DNA of 64,000 bases. Origin: Deltaproteobacteria bacterium (lineage in GTDB: Bacteria > UBA10199 > DSSB01 > JACPFA01). A program made the translations under genes and the position numbers. The notes under the pieces were generated by a model that searched no databases, was not told the DNA's origin, and saw only the letters and a program-made list of their open reading frames with translations. Position 1 is the first letter of the stretch; the number at the start of each line of letters is the position of its first letter. Of this stretch, positions 43,034 through 51,523 are shown piece after piece. The stretch lies in assembly GCA_016183235.1 (NCBI GenBank), contig JACPFA010000013.1, positions 1 through 64,000 on the forward strand, read 5' to 3'.

Positions 43034-43246
43034 ATGAAATATCGAGTTCTTATTGAGCAAGATGAAGACGGAATGTACGTCTCTCAATGCCCCTCTTTGC
43101 CTGGCTGTATTTCACAGGGCAAAACTAGGCAAGAGGCATTACAGAATATTTATGATGCAATTCAAGGATACTTAACTAGCCTCAAGAAACATGGTGATCC
43201 TCTTCCCCCTTCTATTCAAGAAGAAGTCATCGACGTCGCTCTATGA
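43034..43246 (+). CDS. hicB: HicB-family antitoxin
   Basis: 70-residue protein with the HicB fold pattern: MKYRVLIEQDEDGMYVSQCP, SLPGCISQGKTRQEALQNI, then DAIQGYL. No C-terminal DNA-binding domain is present, as in short HicB forms. It overlaps the toxin gene by four bases (ATGA, 43243-43246), with the antitoxin first. It neutralises HicA and may help repress the operon. Confidence 0.9.
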   Translation: MKYRVLIEQDEDGMYVSQCPSLPGCISQGKTRQEALQNIYDAIQGYLTSLKKHGDPLPPSIQEEVIDVAL

Positions 43247-43467
43247 GCAAATTACCTGCTATCTCTGGAGAAAAAGCTCTTAAAGCCTTTAAAAAAATGG
43301 GTTTTGCTTTAGACCACCAAACCGGTAGCCATGTGATTTTGCGGCATGAAAAACCTCCTTATCGTCGCTTAACAATTCCCAACCATAAAGAACTTGCCAA
43401 AGGGACCCTGAGAAGTTTAATTCGCGAGGCTGGATTAACTGTCGATGAATTTGTAAATTTATTATAA
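43243..43467 (+). CDS. hicA: HicA-family mRNA interferase toxin
   Basis: 74-residue double-stranded-RNA-binding-fold toxin. It has the core GEKALKAFKKMGFALDHQTG followed by SHVILRH, where the His after GS is the catalytic residue of the family, and LTIPNHKELAKGTLRSLIRE. Complete and apparently intact. Coupled to hicB. Confidence 0.92.
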   Translation: MSKLPAISGEKALKAFKKMGFALDHQTGSHVILRHEKPPYRRLTIPNHKELAKGTLRSLIREAGLTVDEFVNLL

Positions 43468-43490
43468 TCAATCCCTTCGGTACACCCGTC

Positions 43491-44516
43491 ATGATTTTTT
43501 TTCGTATTTTAGTTATTACCTTCCTATTGAATCTTGGTTTGGCCCTGCCGGCAGTCGCAGAAATCCCGTTGGGTTCACCCCCTTCGCAAAAAGGCATGAC
43601 CTTAGGGCTTTTTTCTAAAGAAAATAATTACAATTACTACGAAGATTTAAAAGAAATGAAGGCCTATGGCATTACGCATATTTTGCTGGTGGTGAGTTGG
43701 TATCAACAAGATATTTATTCGACCGAACTCAAACCCATGGAGTTTGACCACGCCGATGCCATGACGATTCCTGATGCGAAATTGATCGAAGTCATCCAAC
43801 AGGCAAGCTCGTTGGGGTTGAAGACCTCACTCTTTCCGATTGTTCGATTGATGCAACGTAAAGGTGGGGAATGGCGAGGCGTGCTAAAACCTAAAGACCT
43901 TGCCCAATGGTTTTTCTCTTATGAAACTTTTATTCTACATTATGCCAATCTTGCTAAGAGCTATGGTGTTGATATGCTAAGCGTGGGGTCTGAACTCGGT
44001 AGTTTGGAAAAAGAAAAAGACCGTTGGGTGGCTTTAATTCAAAAAATTCGCACGGTCTTTCCTGGTAAATTAATTTATTCGGCTAACTGGGACCACTATC
44101 AAAAAGTTACTTTTTGGGATCAACTGGATTATATTGGCATGACCGCCTATTACGAACTCACTAAAATCAAAAACCCCACTTACACGCAATTGATCAACAG
44201 TTGGCGAACCATTCGCAATCACCTCTTGCAATGGAAACAACAATATAAACAACCTTTAATTTTTACCGAGATTGGTTATTTGTCGATTGATGGCACGAAC
44301 ATTTACCCTTGGAATTATTTTGCCGAAGAAAAAGTAGACCTCGAAGAACAAGCCTTATGTTACCGCGCCTTTGCCAGGGCGTGGGGAAGCGTGCCCCAAT
44401 TAGGTGGGGTTTATTTTTGGGTGTGGTGGGGCAACGGCGGCCCCCAAGACAAATCTTATACCCCACGCAATAAACCTGCGGGCGAAGTGGTGAAGGAATG
44501 GTATCAAAAATCTTAA
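43491..44516 (+). CDS. Secreted glycoside hydrolase-like TIM-barrel protein (GH113-like)
   Basis: 341 residues with a signal peptide (FFRILVITFLLNLGLALPAVA). The barrel follows the pattern of family GH113 enzymes: KGMTLGLFSK near the start, MLSVGSELGSLEKE with a likely acid/base glutamate, IYSANWDHYQKVTFWDQLDY, and PLIFTEIGYLSIDG with a likely nucleophile glutamate. GH113 includes beta-mannanases; the true substrate is unknown. Its last 19 bases overlap the next lipoprotein gene, so the two are coupled. Confidence 0.62.
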   Translation: MIFFRILVITFLLNLGLALPAVAEIPLGSPPSQKGMTLGLFSKENNYNYYEDLKEMKAYGITHILLVVSWYQQDIYSTELKPMEFDHADAMTIPDAKLIEVIQQASSLGLKTSLFPIVRLMQRKGGEWRGVLKPKDLAQWFFSYETFILHYANLAKSYGVDMLSVGSELGSLEKEKDRWVALIQKIRTVFPGKLIYSANWDHYQKVTFWDQLDYIGMTAYYELTKIKNPTYTQLINSWRTIRNHLLQWKQQYKQPLIFTEIGYLSIDGTNIYPWNYFAEEKVDLEEQALCYRAFARAWGSVPQLGGVYFWVWWGNGGPQDKSYTPRNKPAGEVVKEWYQKS

Positions 44517-44863
44517 AACTAGTTCTTGTGCTTATTTTAGCAAACTGTGGTTCGAGTGAGCTTAGCCCGCAAGTTATCGAACAGCCCTTTATCAATTTTG
44601 TCAGTCCCAACCCAGCATCGCTAGGTGACACAGTAGAAATCCACGGCTTTGGCTTTTCACCCGCCGCCCCTACCAATATTATTATTTTAGGTGATACGGC
44701 CCTGGTAGCTGCTAGTTTTAATTTCTCAACAACTCCTACCAGCCAAGATTTAGAAACTTTGGGGTTAGTCATCCCCCCAGATTTTACCCCAGGCACTTAT
44801 GCTTTAACTCTTGTTGTAGAGGATGAGATTTCCAATACGATCTCTCTCACTATCTCCCCGTAA
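44498..44863 (+). CDS. Lipoprotein with IPT/TIG-like domain
   Basis: 121 residues. A lipobox LILANC places the lipidated cysteine at residue 17. The rest resembles one IPT/TIG immunoglobulin-like domain (FVSPNPASLGDTVEIHGFGF and PPDFTPGTYALTLVVED). It starts inside the glycoside hydrolase gene and probably sits at the cell surface or periplasm with it, perhaps in carbohydrate contact; this is inference from context. Confidence 0.7.
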   Translation: MVSKILKLVLVLILANCGSSELSPQVIEQPFINFVSPNPASLGDTVEIHGFGFSPAAPTNIIILGDTALVAASFNFSTTPTSQDLETLGLVIPPDFTPGTYALTLVVEDEISNTISLTISP

Positions 44864-44963
44864 TCACTTATATTTGTCTAAAATGCCCTAAAAAACAACA
44901 ACTTACCCATAGCGGATTACCGATACTACTGGGGACTGACAGCTTTACAAAGGGGGTTAGGGT

Positions 44964-45725
44964 ATGAAATCCATTCTTAATTTGTTCATTATAACATTAT
45001 TTTTATCATTGGTTGCCTGTGGTGGTGGCGATGATCCCAAGACAAAAGCCCCCGTCCAAGATCCAGCCCTTAGTCTAGAAGAAATACTTTCAAACAATTT
45101 AAACACCATCAATGAAGGCGAAGGGGATAGCTTTTCCGATTTGAATCTTTCGGCCGAGCAGGTAAAATTTTTAGCTGAAAATGTGGCGGCCACTGCTTAT
45201 TTTGGAAACCTTTATGGTTTACTTATTCAATCGGCTGAAGATCAAGGCATACCGTCTATCGATGGCCCCTTTGATTATACAAGAGAAGCCACTGCTCCTG
45301 GCGCTCAAGGGACTATCTCTGGCAAGGTTCATGGCACCGGAAATATTAGCGATGAATTCGTAGATGGCATTTTTACAATAGAATCCAATTTAAATGGTTA
45401 TGCCATTGATGAGTATTACGTTCTTGCCTTAACGGGCTCTCATCAAGGCACTTTTCATGTCCAAGGCAATGAATCGTCTCAAAGTGTAGCAGCAGAGTTA
45501 ACAGGGACATTTTCTGTATCCGGTTGGTTGGGTGGTTCCAAGGTAAGTTTTCAGATTACAGCTAACTTTCCAAGCATTGAAGAGCGAGTTATCCCCACAA
45601 CGATCACTGGCAAAATGGTTCTTATCTCCAAAGATCAGACCTATGTTTGCGATTTTGATGGTAAGAATTTTATTAATCAAGATGGCAAAACCGTCACCAC
45701 TGGGGCAAATTGCAAGAAAATCTAA
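44964..45725 (+). CDS. Hypothetical lipoprotein
   Basis: 253 residues with a lipobox (LSLVACGGG, Cys at about residue 19). The mature part is acidic at first and then rich in Gly, Thr and Ser with alternating beta-strand-like stretches (GTISGKVHGTGNISDEFVDG, LTGTFSVSGWLGGSKVSFQI), suggesting a beta-barrel or beta-sandwich. No family recognised. A strong AGGGGG-type ribosome site lies upstream; the 100-bp gap before it holds nothing else notable. Confidence 0.7.
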   Translation: MKSILNLFIITLFLSLVACGGGDDPKTKAPVQDPALSLEEILSNNLNTINEGEGDSFSDLNLSAEQVKFLAENVAATAYFGNLYGLLIQSAEDQGIPSIDGPFDYTREATAPGAQGTISGKVHGTGNISDEFVDGIFTIESNLNGYAIDEYYVLALTGSHQGTFHVQGNESSQSVAAELTGTFSVSGWLGGSKVSFQITANFPSIEERVIPTTITGKMVLISKDQTYVCDFDGKNFINQDGKTVTTGANCKKI

Positions 45726-45731
45726 CCCACC

Positions 45732-46787
45732 TTAGTTAGATTGAACAAAATCCTGTTTATAGATTTTGAGGGCAGCTAACAACACCGCCATAATGATGGG
45801 CCCCAGCAATAACCCGGCCGGGCCAAAGACCCGAATGCCGCCTAAAATACTTAAAAAAAGCACTAGGGGATGAAGATCACTTTTGCCTTTGATAAGAATA
45901 GGTTTTAAAAAATTATCGACCCCTGAAATGATGAGGGCCCCATAGATGATTAAAAAAATGCCTGACCGAGTATCACCCACCAGCAATAGAATAATCGACA
46001 TGGGCAACCAAATCCCAGCCGCGCCTACAAAGGGAATAAACGAAGTTAAAAAGGTGATAAAGCCCCACACCAAAAAGCCATCTACCTTTAAAAAGAAATA
46101 AGCCGCTGTGGCAAGAATGGCCTGAACCAGCGCTGTAAAAAAAGAACCATAAAAAACCCCATGGATGGTTCGCTTAATTTCGTAAGCTAAGATGTGTTCA
46201 TATTTTTCTTGTAAAGGGGAAAGCAAAACGATTTCTTTGTAAAGCTTAGGCCCATCGGCAAAAAAGAAAAAAATCACCACCAACATAATGAAAAAAGAAA
46301 CCAATACATTCAAGGTGCTGGACAAAACCCCGGGTGAATAAGCCGAAGCAAAGGCCCAGATTTGCTTCAATAGGCCTTTGGCCATGCGGCTTAAATCTAA
46401 GTTTAAATTAAATTGGGTGTTGAGCTGATTAAAATAATTACTAATATTAATACTTAGATTAGCAAATAATTTAGAAAGGCTTTCATTTTCTAAATAAAAA
46501 GAAAGTTTGTCGGCCCACGAAAAAATCTGGCTGGTCACCAAAGAACCAACTAAAATCAAAGGCACCAACACAAATAAAAAGACCACCAACGTTGAAATTG
46601 TTGCACTCAAATATCTTCGTTCTTTTAATTTTTTCAGCAAAAAGGCTTGGATGGGGTTGCATAAAATCACAAGAATGGCCGCCAAAATAGCAGGCATAGC
46701 AAACGACTTCAAAAGATAAGCCGCTAGCATTAAAAGCAAAAAGAGAAAGACAACAAAAGATTTTTTCTCAGCTGCTGTGGGTTGCAT
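45732..46787 (-). CDS. AI-2E/PerM-family transporter
   Basis: 351-residue membrane protein with about 8 helices in the usual arrangement: two N-terminal pairs, a soluble loop (SLSKLFANLSINISNYFNQL), then a C-terminal block with GFITFLTSFIPFVGAAGIWL and LKPILIKGKSDLHPLVLFLS. Members export autoinducer-2 or ions, and many have unknown substrates. It starts 20 bases inside the upstream SDR gene, so the two are co-transcribed. Confidence 0.87.
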   Translation of the reverse strand: MQPTAAEKKSFVVFLFLLLMLAAYLLKSFAMPAILAAILVILCNPIQAFLLKKLKERRYLSATISTLVVFLFVLVPLILVGSLVTSQIFSWADKLSFYLENESLSKLFANLSINISNYFNQLNTQFNLNLDLSRMAKGLLKQIWAFASAYSPGVLSSTLNVLVSFFIMLVVIFFFFADGPKLYKEIVLLSPLQEKYEHILAYEIKRTIHGVFYGSFFTALVQAILATAAYFFLKVDGFLVWGFITFLTSFIPFVGAAGIWLPMSIILLLVGDTRSGIFLIIYGALIISGVDNFLKPILIKGKSDLHPLVLFLSILGGIRVFGPAGLLLGPIIMAVLLAALKIYKQDFVQSN

Positions 46788-47493
46788 AGGGGCTCCGTTG
46801 AGGTCTTAAGATAATTTCAGTAGGGCAAACTCTAGCATTCATTTGCAACACTTGCAAAACCGTTTGTGCAACATCTTCGGGCGCAATCATTTTCTGCCGA
46901 TCCAAACTTGGTGTTTTGGGAATCAACGGGGTATCAACATAACCCGGGCAAATGGCACAAACTTTAATATTGTGTTCCCTCACCTCTTCAAAAAGCGCTT
47001 GGCTAAACCCCACCACTCCAAATTTTGAGGCACAATATGCAGCTGAATCTTTCAAACCCATTTTACCCGCCATCGAAGCAATGTTAATAATGGCCCCTTC
47101 TTGTTTGGCCATCATATGGGGTAGAGCTAATTGAGCTAAATACATACCCGCGATCAAATTGACATTGAGGGTCCAAACCCAATCAGCAAGCTCACCTTTG
47201 AGAAAAGGGCGATGGGCCCCGGTGCCGGCATTATTGATTAATAGATCAATGGGCCCTAAGCTTTGTTGAATTTCTTCAAAAACTTTGGGTAGTTTTGCAA
47301 GTTCATTGAGATCGGCTGTAATGCAAACGACTTTGGTCTTTTGCCCAATCAGCTCCGCTACGGATTCTAGTTGCTTTTCAGTTCTAGCCAGTAAGGCTAT
47401 TTCAACGCCCTCATTGGCAAGGGCACAAGCAATGGCCCTGCCAATGCCTCGCCCCCCACCGGTGATTAAGGCTTTTTTACCAGCAAGAAACAT
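46768..47493 (-). CDS. Short-chain dehydrogenase/reductase
   Basis: 241-residue NAD(P)-dependent enzyme. Cofactor motif ALITGGGRGIGRAIACAL, NNAG (LLINNAGTG), catalytic Ser in IINIASMAGKMG and YxxxK in AAYCASKFGVVG. The substrate cannot be deduced. It is read divergently from polX with only a 22-bp gap, so their promoters overlap. Confidence 0.9.
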   Translation of the reverse strand: MFLAGKKALITGGGRGIGRAIACALANEGVEIALLARTEKQLESVAELIGQKTKVVCITADLNELAKLPKVFEEIQQSLGPIDLLINNAGTGAHRPFLKGELADWVWTLNVNLIAGMYLAQLALPHMMAKQEGAIINIASMAGKMGLKDSAAYCASKFGVVGFSQALFEEVREHNIKVCAICPGYVDTPLIPKTPSLDRQKMIAPEDVAQTVLQVLQMNARVCPTEIILRPQRSPYATHSS

Positions 47494-47515
47494 ACTATAG
47501 ACTGTTATATGGCTT

Positions 47516-49264
47516 ATGGAAAAAAATCAAATCATTGAAAATCTTAATACCATTGCTCAATTGATGGAACTCGATGGTGAAAATCCTTTCAAAGTAAGGG
47601 CTTTCCTTAACGCCGCCCGAGTTTTAGAAAGTGAAGCAAGGGACTTGAGCACTTTGGTAAAAACCGGGGAATTATCTAATCTTCAAGGTGTTGGCAAAGG
47701 CCTCACCGAGGCCATCACCGAAATGGTGCAAAAAAACAAATCTACCCCCTTAATGGAATTGCAAAAAAAGTTCCCCGAAGGCCTTGTGGAATGTTTAAAA
47801 ATCTCAGGGCTGGGGCCTAAAAAATTAAAAGTTCTCTACCAAGAATTAGGCATTCAGAACGTAGGCGAGTTGGAATATGCCTGTAAAGAAAATCGTCTGC
47901 TGGGTCTTAAAGGTTTTGGCTTAAAAACCCAAGAGAATGTTCTGCAAGGCATTGCTGCGCTCAAAAAATTTCAAGGGCGATTTCATTTAGACATGGCCTG
48001 GGCTACCGCCAATCGACTGGTGGCCTATTTAAAAGCACAACACAAGGGCCTTCAAATTGAAGTGGGGGGGAGTTTAAGAAGATGGCGGGAAACCATTGGA
48101 GATATTGATTTGCTGATTGCCAGCGATAACTCTGCTGAAAAAATTATTCAAACTTTCCAAAAAGTCCCTCAGCTCGAATCGGTGTTGGCTGCCGGCCCCA
48201 CCAAGGCTAGCATTCGTTTGCAATCGAGCATTCAAGTCGACTTACGAGTGGTGCATCCTGAAGAATTTCCTTATGCCCTCGTTTATTTTACAGGCAATAA
48301 AATCCACAATACCGCCTTACGCGCCCGCGCCAAAGATTTTGGGTTAAAACTCAACGAATATGGCCTCTTCAAAGGCACAAAATGTATCCCCTGTAAAACC
48401 GAGGCCGACGTTTATGCGGCTTTAGAATTGCAATACATCCCACCAGAATTAAGAGAAGGCTTAGGCGAAATTGAAATAGCAGCCGAGCACAAAATTCCCA
48501 AACTCATTGAGGCCAAAGACATTCAAGGGGTCTTTCATGTACACTCGGACTGGAGTGATGGCATCAACGCAATGGAAGACATGCAACAAGAGGCCATGCG
48601 TTTGGGTTTTTGCTACATGGGGCAATCGGATCATAGCCAATCAGCCACCTACGCGGGCGGGCTTAATGAAACTCGAGTAAAATCCCAACTGACTAAAATT
48701 GAAGGCCTTAATAAAAAGACTAAAAACTTTCATATCTTCAAGGGCGTTGAATCCGATATTTTAGCCGATGGCTCTTTAGATTATGCCCCCAAAATTTTAA
48801 AACAGTTCGATTTTATTATTGCCTCGGTGCACAGCCGTTTTAAAATGACTAAAAGCCAAATGACTGAACGAATTTTAACCGCCATCAAAAACCCTTATAC
48901 TCGCATTTTAGGCCACATGACGGGCCGATTGTTGCTGGCCCGAGAAGAATATGAAATCGATATTGAAAAAATTATAGAAGAGGCCGCTAAAAATCGCGTG
49001 GCCATTGAAATTAACGCCAACCCCCATCGCCTAGATATGGATTGGCGATTTTTGAAAAAAGCGAAAACGGCAGGGGTGAAATTTTTCATTAACCCCGACG
49101 CCCATAGCACAAGAGGCTTAAGCGACACCTGGTTGGGCGTTCACATCGCCCGCAAAGGTTGGCTAAGCAAAGAAGATGTGATTAATACGGGTTCGCTGGC
49201 CGTTATTACAAAATATTTATCTAATATGGATCCCCCGCTTCCGCGGAGGATGACATGCACGTAA
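47516..49264 (+). CDS. polX: DNA polymerase/3'-5' exonuclease PolX
   Basis: Family X polymerase with a C-terminal PHP phosphoesterase, used in base-excision-type repair. Domains in order: N-terminal helix-hairpin-helix region (LQGVGKGLTEAI), nucleotidyltransferase core (VGGSLRRWRETIGDIDLLIA, with catalytic DID), and PHP domain from about residue 335 (GVFHVHSDWSDG, NADILADGSLDY-type metal sites, NPDAHS). 582 residues. The last ten or so residues (DPPLPRRMTCT) and the stop are encoded by a REP-like repeat (49226-49258) rather than by the conserved domain. Confidence 0.94.
   Translation: MEKNQIIENLNTIAQLMELDGENPFKVRAFLNAARVLESEARDLSTLVKTGELSNLQGVGKGLTEAITEMVQKNKSTPLMELQKKFPEGLVECLKISGLGPKKLKVLYQELGIQNVGELEYACKENRLLGLKGFGLKTQENVLQGIAALKKFQGRFHLDMAWATANRLVAYLKAQHKGLQIEVGGSLRRWRETIGDIDLLIASDNSAEKIIQTFQKVPQLESVLAAGPTKASIRLQSSIQVDLRVVHPEEFPYALVYFTGNKIHNTALRARAKDFGLKLNEYGLFKGTKCIPCKTEADVYAALELQYIPPELREGLGEIEIAAEHKIPKLIEAKDIQGVFHVHSDWSDGINAMEDMQQEAMRLGFCYMGQSDHSQSATYAGGLNETRVKSQLTKIEGLNKKTKNFHIFKGVESDILADGSLDYAPKILKQFDFIIASVHSRFKMTKSQMTERILTAIKNPYTRILGHMTGRLLLAREEYEIDIEKIIEEAAKNRVAIEINANPHRLDMDWRFLKKAKTAGVKFFINPDAHSTRGLSDTWLGVHIARKGWLSKEDVINTGSLAVITKYLSNMDPPLPRRMTCT
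49226..49258. repeat. Short REP-like hairpin inside the polX 3' end
   Basis: TGGATCCCCCGCTTCCGCGG followed by AGGATGACA is a member of the dispersed TGGATCCC...GGGATGACA hairpin type also found at 19586, 55164 and 57601. It overlaps the last codons of polX. Confidence 0.65.
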
Positions 49265-49274
49265 AGGAGACTCT

Positions 49275-49592
49275 ATGAAAAGTCTGGTTGTACTTTGCAC
49301 CGTTCCCACTCTGGAACTGGCTAAAATCATGGCCAATGGCCTGGTCAAAGAAAAATTGGCGGCCTGTGTCAACATCATCCCCAATATTATTTCGGTTTAT
49401 GAATGGGATGACAAAATTTGTGAAGACAAAGAATTTTTACTGCTCATAAAAACCAACGCCCGTAAATATCCCAAGCTAGAAAGCAAGATCTTAGCTACCC
49501 ACCGCTATGAAGTGCCAGAAATTATCGCCCTACCTATTGAACGCGGCAGCCCTGCTTATTTAAAATGGTTGGGGCAATTTTTAAATAGGTGA
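49275..49592 (+). CDS. cutA: CutA1 divalent-ion tolerance protein
   Basis: 105-residue trimeric protein. The conserved patterns VVLCTVPTLELAKIMANGLV, LAACVNIIPNIISVYEWDDK and RYEVPEIIALPIERGSPAYL are all present. Its biochemical role (copper tolerance in E. coli) is debated. It starts 10 nt after polX with an AAAGGAG ribosome site at good spacing. Confidence 0.95.
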   Translation: MKSLVVLCTVPTLELAKIMANGLVKEKLAACVNIIPNIISVYEWDDKICEDKEFLLLIKTNARKYPKLESKILATHRYEVPEIIALPIERGSPAYLKWLGQFLNR

Positions 49593-49701
49593 AGATTTAT
49601 TTTTTTATCCATCGCCAAAAGCGAAAGCGGGGTGGCCTTGCTTCTTCAGAGGCAGCCCCAACGCCACCATCGCATGAAATCTGTCTGACTTGATTCATGG
49701 A

Positions 49702-51429
49702 TTAAAGTTTCTTTATGTCTCTTAGTTGGTTTTTTCTCCAGCGTTCAATTCTTGCAAGTAATGCAAAACGTTGTTGGGTAACCACGTTTGGATTTATTTT
49801 TAGAATCTCGGGCAAATCCCTTAGTACCCGGTTGTTGCCAGGGTTTCCCGTTGTTAAATAAACTCCTAAGGCCTGAGAGGAAACCCCTAAATGCTCAGCA
49901 ACCTTGCCTCTCCAGCGCAGATATTGCTCAGGATCACTAATGGCATCGAGTTCAGCATACATGGCGTGCAACCCTCCTCGCCACTTGTTAATCCGGGGGG
50001 CTAGCCTTGCCTTCGGCGTTGATTGTATAAGTTCTAACTTTGAGTCCGGTACGAGCGTATCTCCAAAGTTAGTAATGAAGGCACTAATCTCGTTTGCGTA
50101 TCTGTTACGTTCGATGTTCGCCAGCCACCATTGTTCGGTAGCCTTGTATAGCTGAATACGTGCTAGAGTTCTACCGTAGGCCAATGAAAAATAACGGGCG
50201 GCCGCCTCCTTACTCTGTGCATCAACAGCATAGGCAGTCCCTAAAGCCGCATACAAATCGTGAAACCAACCGTTAAATTTTGCAGCATAATCTGCCGTTG
50301 CTTTGGGACCAAGAAATTCTCCCACCGCCAGTATGGCTTTCAGTCGCCCTCTCAATAAGTTAACGTCATTCTCCCGCTCCCACATTTCAGCACGACGAGT
50401 TTCTTGAATTTTTTTGATAAGACGAAGTGCTTGTTGATCCCAATCTACTGACAAAACATCGACTGCGTCTAGCCATTGACTGGCTTTGGCAATGGTTCGA
50501 GCTAGTTCATCCGTGAAGTTCTTTTTAGCCTCCGGAGTACCAGATTTTTCCAAACGAGACGAAAACGCTTGATTGATTCGTACGGTTTCATGCAAGGCAA
50601 CTCTGGCCTCATCCCACTCCCCTAACTTTAACCAAAGTTGCGCTACTGCAAAACTATCTTGGCTGACTCTATATGAGAAAACCCATGCATTCTGAGTATC
50701 CATATCATGATCCATCAAGTCACAATAATGCACCCAACCCATGTTTATTTGAACTAGCCATCCTTTCAACACCGCAAGTCTAGCATCTTGCCTTCCCTTC
50801 CGTTCGTAATCCTCTACAAACTCACCAATAGCCGTAGACAACCCTGATAAATCTTCATCGATGGATGCTAGTTCATCACGACTGGGGGCTTGATGCAGCT
50901 GATATAATAATGAAGTTAACTCTAGCGGGGTCATCCTGCCATCGGCCGAGTGACTTAGATAATCCCGCCATAATCTCAAAACTTTGGGCTGATATTGATC
51001 AGTCCCCCTAGCAAGTTCTAGGTCTAATTGCGCCTTCGTATATAAAGCTAGCCCTCGAAAGATCATTACCCTTGCCAGCTCAGGGATATCCTCACCTCCA
51101 AGATAGATCCCTATTTGAGTCTGGCTGAAAGCCTGCTCCATCATAGCTACAATCGGCCCCAACAAAGGGGCAACCGGTGCCACCGCCCATAAAAGATCAT
51201 CCCACTGCTCCCGCCATAAGCCTGGCATCTCTCTAGCTACACCGTCTGTGCTCACCACCAGAGAATCTGCTCTTGCCGTAAAGGTATCTGAATCAAACGG
51301 GATGAGGGTTAACTCGCCGCCAACAACAGCAGCTGTAACCTCTGGCTCAAGTATCGGGGACTCAGTAACGTTAAACAAAGTTTCTATATTTGCGGAAGCC
51401 TCGCCTTTGGAGGCAGCAGGTACGCTCAT
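49702..51429 (-). CDS. Large hypothetical helical protein
   Basis: 575 residues, no signal peptide, no clear membrane segment. After an N-terminal variable part (to about 65) the rest is helical and rich in Trp, Leu and Ala (GLWREQWDDLLWAVAPVAPL, LWLKLGEWDEARVALHETVR), with TPR-like spacing in the middle. I recognise no family. It follows a similar-sized unknown gene on the same strand, and both begin ATGAGCG after an AAAGG ribosome site, so they may be related in regulation. The 109-bp gap downstream holds no gene. Confidence 0.6.
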   Translation of the reverse strand: MSVPAASKGEASANIETLFNVTESPILEPEVTAAVVGGELTLIPFDSDTFTARADSLVVSTDGVAREMPGLWREQWDDLLWAVAPVAPLLGPIVAMMEQAFSQTQIGIYLGGEDIPELARVMIFRGLALYTKAQLDLELARGTDQYQPKVLRLWRDYLSHSADGRMTPLELTSLLYQLHQAPSRDELASIDEDLSGLSTAIGEFVEDYERKGRQDARLAVLKGWLVQINMGWVHYCDLMDHDMDTQNAWVFSYRVSQDSFAVAQLWLKLGEWDEARVALHETVRINQAFSSRLEKSGTPEAKKNFTDELARTIAKASQWLDAVDVLSVDWDQQALRLIKKIQETRRAEMWERENDVNLLRGRLKAILAVGEFLGPKATADYAAKFNGWFHDLYAALGTAYAVDAQSKEAAARYFSLAYGRTLARIQLYKATEQWWLANIERNRYANEISAFITNFGDTLVPDSKLELIQSTPKARLAPRINKWRGGLHAMYAELDAISDPEQYLRWRGKVAEHLGVSSQALGVYLTTGNPGNNRVLRDLPEILKINPNVVTQQRFALLARIERWRKNQLRDIKKL

Positions 51430-51523
51430 GGGTCAAGACCTTTCCACCCATGGCCTATTCCTGACCGGAATTAATTAAACCCTTCGACTTATAAACATTT
51501 AAACATTATTGTTGCTACATTAA

